Counted from the stretch's first letter, positions 12,068-25,329 are shown. The stretch: 64,000 bases of DNA from Gibbula magus (GCA_936450465.1 OW388296.1:42450448-42514447); one strand, 5' to 3'. Numbers and translations: made by a program. Notes: generated from the sequence alone by a model not told the origin.

Positions 12068-12150
12068 TTTCTAGATTACAACTTCTTTAATGTGAAAATA
12101 CACAACGTTTCGGAGTACATACTCACTCCTTCATCAGGTGGAATGTAAGG
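12068..12150 (-). repeat. Penelope-like terminal relic with hammerhead-like core
   Basis: On the minus strand the sequence reads CCTGATGA, then a stem GGAGT...ACTCC, then GAAACGTTGTG, then AAAGAAGTTGT. The order CUGAUGA, stem II, GAAAC is the hammerhead ribozyme core. Penelope-like elements are known to carry hammerhead motifs in their terminal repeats. One extra A precedes stem II, and stem III would be minimal, so activity is uncertain. Degenerate relatives are at 49525-49600, about 52800-52852 and 63948-64000. Confidence 0.45.
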
Positions 12151-12596
12151 AAATAACAAAATATGGTACATTTATATAGCAAACAAAACAATGGTGAGGA
12201 AACTCAATCAGGGAGATTAACATGCATGAGAATGATAAACAATGGGGATTTGTAATACAAACATGAGGTGTGAGTCAGTAGATAAACAATGGCCTGTAGG
12301 CTTTATTGAAGATGTAAATAAACACACACGATGAAAAGAGGGAGGCCATTATATCATGAACCATCATACCCAACTCAATCGTGCTTGGTTACAACCAATA
12401 GATGGAGAATAGACAGCATTTGCTCTGAAATTGTCATTCAAAGCACAAAACATAAAAAAACAATCTATTATTTGGATTAGACAATCCTTTTCATTCTGAA
12501 CGTTAATTGTTTCAATTAAATATGTACCGGTACTGTAAATGAACTTTTATGTGTGAATTTGCAAACACAGTTACACATGTTTAAAACAGATGACAT

Positions 12597-13010
12597 CCAG
12601 TAATTATTAAGAAACTGGGAGATTCTGGAGCAAGGGTTAGGGTTTCTCTAGTTGGAAGTCTGCAATTATTAAGAAACTGGATGATTTTGGAGCAAGGGTT
12701 AGGGTTTCTGTAGTTGATGTCGGCATGTATTAAGAAACTGGGAGATTCTGGGGCAAGGGTTAGGGTTTCTCTAGTTGAAGTCGGCATTTATTAAGAAACT
12801 GGGAGATTCTGGAGCAAGGGTTTGGGTTTCTCTAGTTGTAGTCGGCAATTATTAAGAAACTGGGAGATTCTGGAGCAAGGGTTAGGGTTTCTCTAGATGA
12901 AGTCGGCAATTATGAATAAACTGGGTGATTATGGAGCAAGAGTAAGTGTTTCTCTAGTTGAAGTCAGCATTTAGTAAAAAACTGGGTGAATCTGGGGCAA
13001 GGGTTGTGGT
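12597..13010. repeat. 61-bp minisatellite, block 1
   Basis: About seven tandem units of roughly 61 bases carry AAACTGGGAGATTCTGG, then GGGTTAGGGTTTCTCTAG, then an AGTCGGCA segment. The units drift towards the right edge. The array resumes at 13925 after an unrelated stretch of about 900 bases. Short open frames here follow from the repeat. Confidence 0.9.
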
Positions 13011-13924
13011 GTGAATGACCACAACAGCCAGTATTGGGAGTTCTTAGAATGGACCTTTATTCGGTACGATTCTGAAAATACAATAAAAGATTCATAAACA
13101 CTCTGTTGAAATATTAATTTCAAATAAAAACTCTCATGCTGATAATACTCTGAGACACTCTCACTAGAAAAACATATGCATGAATATACACTCAGCAATT
13201 TCTTTCAATAAACCTTAAATCTCACTCTTTATTGAGTAAAAATCCCTACAAAGTTAAAGACAAATATTCGAAACTCTAAGTTACTAAATTTTACATTAAA
13301 CTTCTTGAAAATACCTAAAACATTTACGCCATAAAATATTCAACTCTAAAACATAAACATCAAGCTACTAGCTGCATTTGAGACTATTCCATTTATAGAA
13401 AAGGGGTGATAGGTTACTGCCTGATACAAATGTTAAATATTGCCCCCCAAAAGGACCAAACTTTGCTTTGATTACACAAAATGATAATACATGAGAAAAT
13501 AATATATTGTGGGATAATTATAAACCGCAAACAGGATATTATTTACGTAATTATGAGAATTGATAATAAACACCCCTACTCATAGCGAAAATGGACTCGA
13601 CCCGTAAAAGAATGAATTTACTGCAATAACTAACAAAACATTTAATGACATTTGTTAAAACCTGCCAGAATATCTTTTACAAACACTAATAATTTGTAAG
13701 AAACATACCTGAAGAGTGATATCTCCCCATAACTATCATAATTTGAAGAAGTAAACCAACGCTCTCTGCAAAGTAGACTTGAAACCATGCTCTTTTACGA
13801 AAAACAGAACTTCCTGTCTTAAACAATTCGGAAAATGAGTATGCTAATTGGTCATATATAAAACGAAAATGAACTTATTCCGAAATAAAATTTCTTAGTC
13901 TAAATCATTATCAATTCAGAACAG
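13011..13924. other. Non-repeat segment interrupting the minisatellite
   Basis: About 0.9 kb of AT-rich unique-looking sequence separates two blocks of the same 61-bp repeat. I see no terminal inverted repeat, obvious target duplication or coding region. It may be an insertion or an array-internal island. Confidence 0.6.
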
Positions 13925-14715
13925 GTTGGTGTTTCTCTAGTTGAAGTCAGCATTTATTAAACAATTGGGTATTTCTTGATCTAGGGTTAGGGTTTCTCTA
14001 GTTGAAGTCAGCATTTATTAAAAAGAACAGGATATTTCTTGATTTAGGGTTAGGGTTTCTCTAGTTGAAGTCGGCAATTATTAATAAACTGGGTGATTCT
14101 GGAGCAAGGTTAAGTGTTTCTCTAGTTGAAGTCGGCAATTATAAAGAAACGGGATGATTCTGGAGCAAGGGTTAGGGTTTCTCTAGTTGAAGTCGGCATT
14201 TATTAAGAAACTGGGAGATTCTGGAGCAAGGGTTAGGGTTTCTCTAAGTGAAGTCGGCAATTATAAAGAAACGGGATGATTCTGAAGCAAGGGTTAGGGT
14301 TTCTCTAGTTAAAGTCGGTATCTATTAAGAAACTGGGAGATTCTGGAGCAAGGGTTAGGGTTTCTCTAATTGAAGTCGGCAATTATAAAGAAACGGGATG
14401 ATTCTGGAGCAAGGGTTAGGATTTCTCTAACTGAAGTCGGCAATTATAAAGAAACCGGATGATTCTTGAGCAAGGGTTAGGATTTCTCTAATTGAAGTCG
14501 GCAATTATAAAGAAACGGGATGATTCTGGAGCAAGGGTTAGGCTTTCTCTAATTGAAGTCGGCAATTATAAAGAAACGGGATGATTCTGGAGCAAGGGTT
14601 AGGATTTCTCTAATTGAAGTCAGCAATTATAAAGAAACGGGATGATTCTGGAGCAAGGGTTAGGGTTTCTCTAGTTAAAGTCGGCAATTATAATGAAACT
14701 GGGAGATTCTGACAG
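13925..14715. repeat. 61-bp minisatellite, block 2
   Basis: About thirteen units of the same repeat as 12597-13010. Most keep GGGTTAGGG; some have GGTTAGGATT or GGTTAGGCTT. One subtype (ATAAAGAAACGGGATGATTC) dominates the right half, which suggests local unit homogenisation. Confidence 0.9.
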
Positions 14716-15407
14716 AGGCTCGCGAACTCGCTGGAACAGCTGAAGCAATAATTAATCCAATTTCTCACATCCGGTTATTTCAAAACAAATTTCTGAAAGA
14801 AATTGGCGAATTATTTGTGTAGGCCTACTTGTTAATGTTGACTCACATCGCTGGAATGTAGGAAGCGCAAAATATAAAACATACATCAAATATATTCAAA
14901 ACTATAGATATTTTCATATTCATTAAGATAATTATTAATTATACATAATCGTTAAATTTTTAAAATTCGGAACACTGCCCGAACCTGGTCAGTTTGCACT
15001 CTATCTGATTGTAATTTATGTCCATAAACCTGGAAACACAAACTTTTTCCCATCATCCGTGAATTTGATGTATTTGGCAAAAACACTCCTATGAATAAAC
15101 ATTATATAGACTTTTTTTATAATCGTTTATTACTGTTCCAGCCGGATTATTCATTGTGGTGATAGCGGCAAGATACGATAATCCAAGCTGAGGTTCGCTA
15201 TCATTGATTGAATGCAGTAACAGCGGTAACCTGTATTCGGGGTTCAGTGCTATCAGTGAAACTGTAGCATTGATAATGACCGGAACCCATTGCTATATTG
15301 CAGTGATAGCGTAAGTATCGGGTGATAGCGTATGCACTTCATTGTCTCTGATTTTAAAGTTTGTTTGTGGTTCTATAGCCTATCACCATCGGATTATCCT
15401 ATAATCT

Positions 15408-16917
15408 TCATCCCTTGGTTTTCATCCGTCGACCAGGAGGTCCCAATTTTACGAGTTCTTTCACATAGATGGAAATTGGACGTATCGCCTCTATTCCTGT
15501 GGGGTGGACGTAAAGTTCTAATGATTTGAAACGGGCTGGACGTTTTGAATTATTGAGAAGGCATCCTTTCTCACTGTTTGCTAAGAGTTGTCGGACAGTG
15601 AAATCCCTCGAATGTGGAGCTTTATTTTCGGGAGTCATTTCCTATTCCGTGTCACCTTCAATTTCAGGCATGTCCAGGCGAGTCAAAATGTCTTTCAGTT
15701 TGGGTTTCGTGAAGGGGCTGATCTTGCTCTTGAGAGTGGACTGCTCCGTGGAAGGATCAATATCACCCAGACTATCCAGGAGGGGTAGAAATAGGGGAGT
15801 ATAGATGGTAAACTCTAGGATACTTTTGAGACTTTCGCCCAGTTTATTTCCCAAAGTTGTTTCAGTTTTCTGTCTATCCAATCCGCTGTCCAATCCAGTC
15901 GCTGGTATCTATGTCTCTTGTGTCTCATCACGTCGTCAAAAAGAGTAAACAGCCACTTCCAGATGCGATTCAAACCCATGTTTTGTCACTCCTCTGCTTC
16001 TGTGTCAAGGACTTGCCAGTGCCGTGGTTGAGGAAGCAGTTGGACGGTGGGACCACCACCACATTTTTGTCCCTGATGACGTTGTCTGCCGCCCTAGTTC
16101 TCACTGTCGGTGTCGCTGTCATAGATGATATGTTTCCTCTTTTTGGATTTCAATCAGCTAGCATGATCATTTGCAGGACACCACGTTCTGATGTATTCCT
16201 GGAGGGGGTTCAAGTCTTCGAACATGATACCACACCTTGAACAAGATGTTGCCATAGTAAATTGTCCCGACTCTTTGCCCGAGATGGATGCCGTGTCGTC
16301 CAGAAGGAAAGGATGCGACATGAATTCAGCCTGAATGTCACGACCTGTTTGAAGGTCCGAGGTTAATGAGACGTCTTTTATCTCTTGGTCCTGGTGGTGT
16401 TGGGATCCGCGCTTGTCATTCTTGGCTTCGGCCATAAAATTGTCTAAGATCAACGCGTTCTGCTTATTGGCATCGAAGTAATTTTCATCCTCAAGATTGG
16501 ACGGTAGTCCTTTAACAAACTGTACTCGGGGTAAGGCTCGACGAAGGCAACACGGAGTAACACCAGACGGTAGAGTAAGGCAGGTGTTGGATCAAGCCGT
16601 GTCTTAATACTTTGAAGTCGAACAAGGATTTCCCCGAACACCTTGGCCCAACAATGAGAGAGTTGGAGGGAATCTCGAACTGGAATGCCTATTCTCTCGG
16701 CGGCGGCTGAGGTGTCTTAGGCTCCTATGGCGGCAGCGTTGGTGACTTAGGCTCCCATTGGCGGCGGCGGCGTTGTCTTAGGCTCCCATAGCAGTTGTGT
16801 CACAGCTGGAGTATAAGCTTTATCAGATTTGTCCAAGTGTATATTTCTTCTATGTCGATACATGACATCTTTTCTTGAAAACCTCTTCCCACATTCTGGA
16901 CAGGTTACCTGCGCCAT
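15408..16917 (-). pseudogene. Broken cassette: C2H2 zinc finger, Walker A ATPase-like frame, second zinc finger
   Basis: Reading leftwards from ATG at 16917, a C2H2 finger (C-x2-C-x12-H-x4-H, TCPECGKRFSRKD) opens a short frame that stops in a GCC-rich repeat. Next, around 16690-16600, a hydrophobic strand leads into GPRCSGKS, a Walker A (GxxxxGKS) motif. Further on, split across frames, are NALILDNFMAEAKND and PRDKRRLINLG blocks, then a C-x2-C...H-x4-C type finger (SCSRCGIMFEDL, about 16230-16190). After that come a DSDTDSEN acidic run and a terminal open frame (15893-15642, 15638-15408). Several shifts and stops break it. The order resembles P-loop ATPase cassettes of large selfish elements that I have seen in invertebrate genomes, but I cannot name the family. 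Function is therefore unassigned. Confidence 0.5.
16660..16800. repeat. GGC-rich repeated tract
   Basis: Three imperfect copies of GGCGGCGGC plus GTCTTAGGCTCCCAT stand in a row. They interrupt the reading frame that joins the zinc finger (16917) to the Walker A segment. Confidence 0.6.
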
Positions 16918-16929
16918 CCTGAACTAATA

Positions 16930-18885
16930 CAAGTATGTGATGAGAGGTGGCAACGATTTCTTTTTATGACGTTCGAGCTTCTCTCATCCAAAGAGCCCTG
17001 TTCACAACGCCTTGTGTTGTCGAGATGTGTTGTACTTTCAGTACTGTCGGTTTCCTCTGCTTGTTCCCTTTAAAGGAAGTCTGTTTCTTCTTTGTGTGAG
17101 AGGTAATTTATGTCTTCGGAAAGGTAACCTGTTTCTTCTGAGTGACAACCTATTACTTCAATGAACTTTTTGGTTTAACTTTAGGTGCCTTTGTCTTTCT
17201 AGATTGGATCGTTTTGTCAAATGTAGAGAAAATGTCTCTCGGAACAACACCATTGTCTTCTGTAACTCTCTTCTTCATTATCTGTCTGCTGCTATTAGGA
17301 AAATGTCGATCTGTTTCTAACAAAGTGGCGTTTTATACTGTCTTGTTAATATCACAAGCACATGAGGGTAAGTGAACAGATAATTTTCGTCTCACGTTAC
17401 AATTGTCGTTATGTGTCAAGAAACGGTGATGAGTGTATTTCAATTTAGTCTTGCAGTACACACAGTACACAAGGAACTGAAACTTACATCTTAAATGAGG
17501 TGCATACGCTATAGTGTCACAACACACAAAAATGGTTACACTACACATATATCTCTGTAGTATTCTTGATGAAAGCTCGTTTGGAAAAGCTATGTCCCTC
17601 GGCAGGAGATATGATGTCCTCTGGTCTGCGTTTCATGACTGATAATATACCTCGAAGGATATCTTTCGTAGAATGAAAAGGAAGAGAACCTTCTACTTAC
17701 TTTATACACAGCTCAGTTGTCAGCTAAACCGACAATGAATGAGGTAGTCTTCCCTGTAGCAGATAACAAGTGTGCAGACCTCTTCCTTTATTTTTTCAAC
17801 AGTGCAGCCATATCATCATACCAAGCCGCGTGAATATTGTCATACAGATGATACATTTTCTAATAACCATAAGAAAAGTTCATTTTTTGAAGTATTACAA
17901 TACATTACAAAACATTACAATATAATACAGTACAAAACAAGACATTTGTTTACAATATATTACATTTTATAATATATGACAAGACATTAGAAACTATTAT
18001 AAATTGTACAGTACATTACAATATATTTCTTATGCATTATATGTATCGTATTATGTGGTTGTGAAAGCTATACAAAGTTGTTTGACTGTCTCTACTGATT
18101 GAATACTTAAAATCAATGAAAGTTTAGAATCATTAGATAGCTCTAATATAGCAAACCGGAACCCCTGTCGGTTGAGCGGGACATGTCAATCTTCACATGA
18201 AACCAATGTGTGAACTTATAAGGGAGTTAGATGAATTTCATATCACTCCACAAAACCTATATTCCAGGAAAGACTGGTATCAGAGAAAAACATTTTCATC
18301 TTTACCATAAACATAGTTACATTTTGTGTATTGATTGACTGAGTGTGATTAACATCTGCTGCCTAGTAAGTGAAGTGAAGTTAAACACAGATTTGTTAGT
18401 ATCCAAACCTTGTTAAAGATTTTCTGATATATTGTGTGTGCCTTTGATACGAACCTCAATACTATATGTCATGATTTAAATTAAAAATATCGCAACCTTT
18501 TATTGGGACAGACAGACAAATATGTATAGATATGGCTTGCCCCCATTATAGTGCACAGAGCAACTTGTTGTTGATAGTACCTTATCAAAGAAATACCTCC
18601 CGGGGTCAGTGATGTTGACCATGTGTAAATATAGTGGCTACACTGTAGGTCATTGATTCTTATGACATACATATATATAGATAAATATACAGATAAGATC
18701 CACAGGTCAGGTTAGCTCTCACAAGTAGGGTTATCTAGTCGAGCCAGGTAGGTCATTGTGGCAGGCTCAATTACACTAAGCGATCTCTGGCAAGCTCAAT
18801 GCTAATTGCCACAGCAAAATCTGCCGCAGATTCAAACACATCACAAACATCATCTACTGAAGCTTTACATTGTGGCAATGACAAA
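16930..18885. other. Intergenic stretch with ATTACAATAC-rich tract
   Basis: No gene is recognised. At 17890-18030 an ATTACAATA / ACAAGACATT pattern recurs, looking like a decayed short tandem repeat. Short open frames show no family motif. Confidence 0.45.
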
Positions 18886-18889
18886 AGTG

Positions 18890-19930
<1,041 letters not shown>

Positions 19931-19937
19931 AGTAAAG

Positions 19938-20035
19938 ATCAGAAGTACTTGAAAAGACCGATATACTGGTCGAAAAGAGCTCATCGTACTAAAGAAGATT
20001 GGTCCAGTCAAACCAATCTTATGTTTACACTATCA
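19938..20035 (+). repeat. Penelope-associated terminal repeat, copy 1
   Basis: Contains GACCGATATACTGGTCGAAA, a small hairpin (GACC...GGTC), and then AAAGAAGATTGGTCCAGTC. Two closer copies lie at 24788-24885 and 25008-25100, just downstream of a Penelope GIY-YIG fragment. Its left flank (AGGTTATATATAGAAAAGAG) recurs inverted at 25095-25115. Confidence 0.65.
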
Positions 20036-21209
20036 TCTAAGGGCATTTTATCAAATCTTAATTTTGTTAATGAAAGTAAACGTGAATACTTCGACTTCGA
20101 CTTTAATGTTTATTACATCAAGATAATGGTAGATCTGCTGACTTGAGACCAAGGAGGCTTTCAAGACTTTACCCTTGCCTAACAGTGTGTGGGTTTGCCA
20201 TGTGAACACAACAATAACAATGAGATAAATATGACAAAACAATGTATCCTGCCTGCAACATGACATATTGTTTTGGTATATTACATATTGAAGAACATGA
20301 GGAATAAGCAACATAAGATACATCTTGTACATTGACTTTAGACATAAATCTGTATTATACGGAAAATGACAAATTATGCCATTATGTAAAGCTACATATT
20401 TTTATACATATACATAAACACATATACATATTTATACATTTTGGTTTTGTAACCTTGTCACTCATGAACAATATAATGACATTCATGCACGTATCTTGTC
20501 ATTCTTCTAAGCCTGTGAGAATGCAGCTAGGTTCGCAGACACGTTAATCAGGTACATCTGATTTCGTATTATCCTCGACGCGATGTCCCTTTGACCTGAC
20601 TACTGAACAGCTCAGAACCATTTGACACGCTTTTGTAGGTTTTGATGCATATCTACATCTACGTTCTGTGCATTTGTAAAGATGAAACAAAATCTCTGAA
20701 AGGTGGGAATGTTGAACACTTGGAGTTTTAGATCCGGCAGAAACAAATAGCAAGTCCCTTTTGTATTCAAACATTATGTTACTATCTTCAGTAATAATAC
20801 ATGTCATGAAACGCCGGCATTCTTTTTGCCCTTTTCTGGTACTATTCTCCAACGCAATATATCTAATGTATATATCTATTTCTATGACTGCTTTGAAGTT
20901 AAGTGGTTCATGGAAGCCAAAGCAATAGCAAGAGTCCATCTGCGATTCTTGAAACATATTTTAATTTTAGATAAACAACACATCCCAATATGTCTATGGT
21001 GAATTTAATGTATTACCATTGTTTTGTAAAAGATTGATAAAAATTGTGAAATTTTTGCTGAAGGTAATAACTTGCGGCAAAAAAATAAAATAATTAAATA
21101 TGTATATATATATAGAAAAACAGTTTGAAACATCTTCCAACTCCCAGGTCTCATATAGAAAAAATATATATATATATTTCAAAGTGTTAATATTCCGTTG
21201 GTTTGGTTT

Positions 21210-22335
21210 ACGGCATCATGTTTTAATTAATGATCAGCATGTTATGCCTATATTGTGTTTTCTTAATTATTGATATGTGTTCCTCTGTCAAAATAAAAAT
21301 GGTCACCATCACAGAATTCAATACCAAAATTATCATTTCACCATAAGCTCATTTGATTGTTCCCATTTTCCACGAAACAGTATTCATAAAATACACTCTT
21401 TATGATACATGGGAATAATTACATTTCACGAGATGAGAAATAAATGTCCATGGTATTTGAAGAGACCTGTCAAATGTTCTATTTATTAGATTTAAGAAAT
21501 TATACACAGTTTGTAAATTGTGTTCATTTTGTAAATGGAGCATCCATGGTCGCCTGACTTTATTGCGGTCTTCTTATGACGTAAACACATTGTTACGATG
21601 ACGATTTATGATTGAAAATGTTATTTCACGGATTAGAATAACATGTTATTGCACTTATGGAAAATATAGATATAGATGAAGTTCAGAATGTTAAGGAATA
21701 TTGAATGTGATATTAAAACCACAAAAGGTCAACAGTCATTGACTGAAATATCACACAATTGGCGTTCACCATAAGACGTGGAAAGCAAGGGAGGTAATCA
21801 CTTTACAAAGGGAGATAATTTCATTTCAAAGGGAGACACTCATCAAAAGTAATTCTGATTACATTTTCATCGTATAATCACATATTTCATTGCTAGTTAT
21901 TAAATAAATCCAAGTATTTCATTACTCGTCACATAATGATTTCTTCCCTTGTTTTTGATGTTATGGTTCAAACATATTTTATTCATGTATAATGAATTGG
22001 GATGCGTAGCTTATGTTGACACAGCTTCCTTTTGATGTTATGTCACTGGCTGGATAATTATATTATGCTTAAACTAATTGTCAAGTTGTAATATCGGATC
22101 CAAACATGAAGTTATAGAATATTCAATTGAGCCTTTCGTTTGAAAATATTACTACAGTAAACACATCGTTTCAAATATGAATTATTCGCATTTGTACTGA
22201 CAAGATCGAATACATTGTCATAGCTGAACAACAAATAACGTAAAATAGTCGGGTCGTGTTCAGTCGACGGGTGAGATGGACACTATGGAACTGTAGTTTT
22301 GCAAGAGACTAACTTGCATATTACCTTTAAAAAGA
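21210..22335. repeat. Diverged direct duplication, unit 2
   Basis: Counterpart of 18890-19930; see that entry for the shared words. Order of shared blocks is preserved. Divergence is visible throughout, with insertions such as the stretch near 21660-21960. Confidence 0.75.
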
Positions 22336-22339
22336 ACTA

Positions 22340-23430
22340 TGTTTTACAATAAAGATTCACATTCGGATTGACCAAGAAGACTCCTTTACAAATGCTCAAT
22401 GGTTTCGAAAACAAACAACATTCATACCTAAAGACAAATACTTCTTTTTTAAAAAGTAGATGGCTGAATCCAAGCATGTCTTTATCATCACAGTTTCCGA
22501 GTTTCGCCATAGCCATTGTAAACAGTCTAACCCAAAACATGGTACATACGCCTTTAAAACTAATTCTACCATGACATTGCTGGCTACTCGATTCTGATTG
22601 GTTCTCCAGCAAAATCTAACGTGGTCAATTCTGGATTGAACCTCCTCTGATTTTAGCGCCGCTTCACCGCGTATTGACAAATATACATTGTGACGTCACA
22701 ATCTATCCGAACAAACGGTCGATTTTAAGGTGTTCTCTACTTGTGGAAATAAAAATAACTGATACAATCAAATTCATTTTTCCTGTAGCGTGTTTTAGAG
22801 TTACATCAGATAGATTAGCAAGACAAACTGCGTCAGTATCAAGATATATCCAAATAGCGACACTTGATGCAGTTGAGAAGGCGAGCAAACGCAATGTCAT
22901 TGACGCAATGGTCAGCCGGATCTGAAAACCGAGCGTAACGTTTTGATGCAAAATAAGAAATACATATGTCATATCATCTGCACACCTACGTCGATAACTA
23001 GCATGTGCATTCCTTACCCGAATGAGACAATTACCATCACCTGTAACGCTTCCTTTTAATAAATACAAGTCCGCAAGTTCGTCATTCACAGCGACTGGCA
23101 AACGGTAGCCATTTTGAACGTCGCGTGATATGCTTAGCGAGTTATTCCAAAAATACGAACTTCAGGAAATACGAATCTTGATTTTGTGAACGCGAATGTT
23201 GAGAAAACAAAATTTAAACTCCCTTTATAAATGACACATATATATATGATTTTTTAAAATGGTTAAAGACAACTTGTGGGGGAAAACTTTGTGTATAACA
23301 ACAATATTTGTGTACGAAATCGCTGCTGTTGTCACAAAGGATTTTTCGAACGTAATTCGGAGCTCGCGCCCTGCCGTTGTACGCACTGTCATCATCCGAC
23401 AAAAAGAGTCCCATGGTAAAACGGTCATGG
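22340..23430. other. No recognisable gene
   Basis: Overlapping open frames on both strands (22337-22680, 22703-23101, 23214-23428) lack known domains. A minus-strand GDGNCLIR at about 23035 is followed by a GTAAGG donor-like site and recalls the OTU protease motif, but nothing else of that fold is seen. Confidence 0.4.
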
Positions 23431-23439
23431 TAGAATGAA

Positions 23440-23602
23440 GATAAACCTACTGTGTTTGAAAATCAGAGACATGTTATACTGGATTGATAGCGAGTAAATT
23501 TTAAATTGAAACCTCACGCTACGCGTTCGGTTTCAAATTTAAATTTACTCGCTATCAATCCAGTATAACATGTCTCTGATTTTCAAACACAGTAGGTTTA
23601 TC
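23440..23602. repeat. Large near-perfect palindrome, about 80-base arms
   Basis: Left arm 23440-23518 and right arm 23526-23602 are inverted copies with only a few differences near the centre. The loop is short and GC-rich (CACGCTACGCG). Arms include ATAAACCTACTGTGTTTGAA and GATTGATAGCGAGTAAATTT. It would form a very stable cruciform or hairpin RNA. No gene overlaps. Confidence 0.9.
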
Positions 23603-23784
23603 TCCTAAGTCTATGCTATAGGGAAAAATATAACGCTCTAATGCTCCTTTTCAGTATTAAATAAATACACACACCTATAATCCTATAAATAACCGTTATT
23701 GTTGAGTGTGTCCCGTTCGAGTCATGTATATATATACCTTATTGTCTAGCAAGACGCATATATGCAATAATTAAGGATGGAAGC

Positions 23785-24531
23785 TTAAGACAAAAAAGGT
23801 TAGAAGAGTTAAAATTTGCTCTGCTGAAACGAGCCTTTCCTCAAAATATGATTGACAAAGGTATTGAAAAAGCAACCAATCACACCATTTCTGAATTGCG
23901 AACGCCCACAAATAAAATAGTACCTAAACGTACTATAACATTTGTAACTACCCATAATCCAAACAATCCAAATGTGTTCCCTCTAATACGAGACAACTTA
24001 GACATTCTAACACAAGACAAAAAGCTGAAAGCTATGCTTAATAAAACCACTGTAATTAAGAGTAAACGGCAACCAAATAACTTGAAAAAACTACTCACTA
24101 AAGCAAAATTCAGCAACAATGACAATCAAGCTTAAGTTTCAAAATGTCAAGATAAGAGATGTGGTACCTGTCCAATTATTATGGAAGGTCAAAAATTCCA
24201 ATTTGAAAATGGGCAACATTTTATTGTTAAACACAACATGAATTGCAAATCTAAAAATGTAATTTACGCAATCCTCTGTCCGAAATGCAATCTAACTTAT
24301 ATTGGACACATTTCCAACCTTCAAGCTAGGGTACGTGTTCACAAACAGCAAATCAATAATCCTAATCTCCGTCACCTAAAAATTAGTAAACATATAGCAG
24401 ACTGCAACAATGGAAACTTTCTTATTTTTCCATTTTATAAATTATTGTCCAATTCACAAATTACAAATTTAACTTTAGAGACTAAAGAAACATTTTTCAT
24501 AAATAAATACTGCCCATCACTGAACAGTTAA
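23785..24531 (+). pseudogene. Penelope-like element, C-terminal part with GIY-YIG endonuclease
   Basis: One frame runs from about 23785 to TAA at 24529, broken by an in-frame TAA at 24133. The first half carries the linker typical of Penelope-like elements (TFVTTHNPNNPNVFPLIRDN, KSKRQPNNLKKLL). After the stop come a C-x4-C-x2-C metal-binding-like segment (24145-24170) and the GIY-YIG-type core (VIYAILC...LTYIGH). The family pairs a reverse transcriptase with this endonuclease to make target-primed insertions. The RT domain is missing, so this is a 5'-truncated dead copy. The ATG used by automated calls (23848) is internal; the frame is open upstream. Confidence 0.85.
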
Positions 24532-24787
24532 TTCACACGAGAAATTGATTGATGACGACTCCATAGTTTTACATGTAATCAAGGACACACAATGAACTCG
24601 TTAACCCTCAGAGACCTCATTGTCCTGGAGTGACACCCAATTGAAGACCTCGAGGCAATTCACGAACATGATTGAAAGACAATGACTGATTTGGATGTCA
24701 ATATACTGACGTGTTAAGATGTTGATCATTACAACATGCTATTGTTGTTGTTCATACATAAATATGAAAGTCTTCCGAATGTTAACC

Positions 24788-24880
24788 ATACTTGAAAAGA
24801 CCGATATACTGGTCGAAATGAGCTCATCGTATTGTATTAAAGAAGATTGATCAAGTCAAAACCATCTGATGTTTACTATT

Positions 24881-24920
<40 letters not shown>

Positions 24921-25100
24921 GAATATATGCGATATATATGAATATTCAATTGTTTATTGTTTATTCAATTGTTTATATATACATGCGATCTTCCACTTGT
25001 CTAAACATACTTGAAAAGACCGATATACTGGTCGAAATGAGCTCATCGTATTAAAGAAGATTGATCCAGTCAAACCCATCTGATGTTTACTCTTTTCTAT
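24788..25100 (+). repeat. Penelope-associated terminal repeats, copies 2 and 3
   Basis: CTTGAAAAGACCGATATACT and GGTCGAAATGAGCTCATCGT occur at 24790 and 25010, each followed by AAAGAAGATTGATC and CATCTGATGTTTAC. Between and after them lie (TA)n tracts. They probably represent the tandem or terminal repeats of the adjacent Penelope-like element. Confidence 0.65.
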
Positions 25101-25131
25101 ATATAACCTTACTTCACGTGAGAAACGACTC

Positions 25132-25134
<3 letters not shown>

Positions 25135-25211
<77 letters not shown>
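25135..25211. repeat. (TA)n microsatellite
   Basis: About 75 bases of TA. A shorter tract is at 24886-24917. Confidence 0.95.
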
Positions 25212-25213
<2 letters not shown>

Positions 25214-25329
25214 AATCGAGAAATAACATATATCGGATATATATCCTATGTAATAAATGTAAGACTTACATCCCGCATCTCGAATGCATCCGGCATGAGA
25301 AAACTGTTAAACTAATCACGAACCAAATA

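Noticed and set aside
12597..14715. CRISPR-like array
   Set aside because: Repeats are contiguous 61-base units without distinct spacers, and the genome is eukaryotic.
15332..16240. Plus-strand open frames as genes
   Set aside because: They are antisense to the zinc-finger and ATPase cassette and carry no motif of their own.
19938..20035. Hammerhead ribozyme in the GACCGATATACTGGTCGAAA repeat
   Set aside because: GAAA is present, but no CUGANGA box at proper spacing was found on either strand.
23020..23101. OTU protease exon suggested by GDGNCLIR and a following GTAAGG
   Set aside because: Only a short motif matches; no in-frame ATG, no downstream exon or catalytic His region was found.
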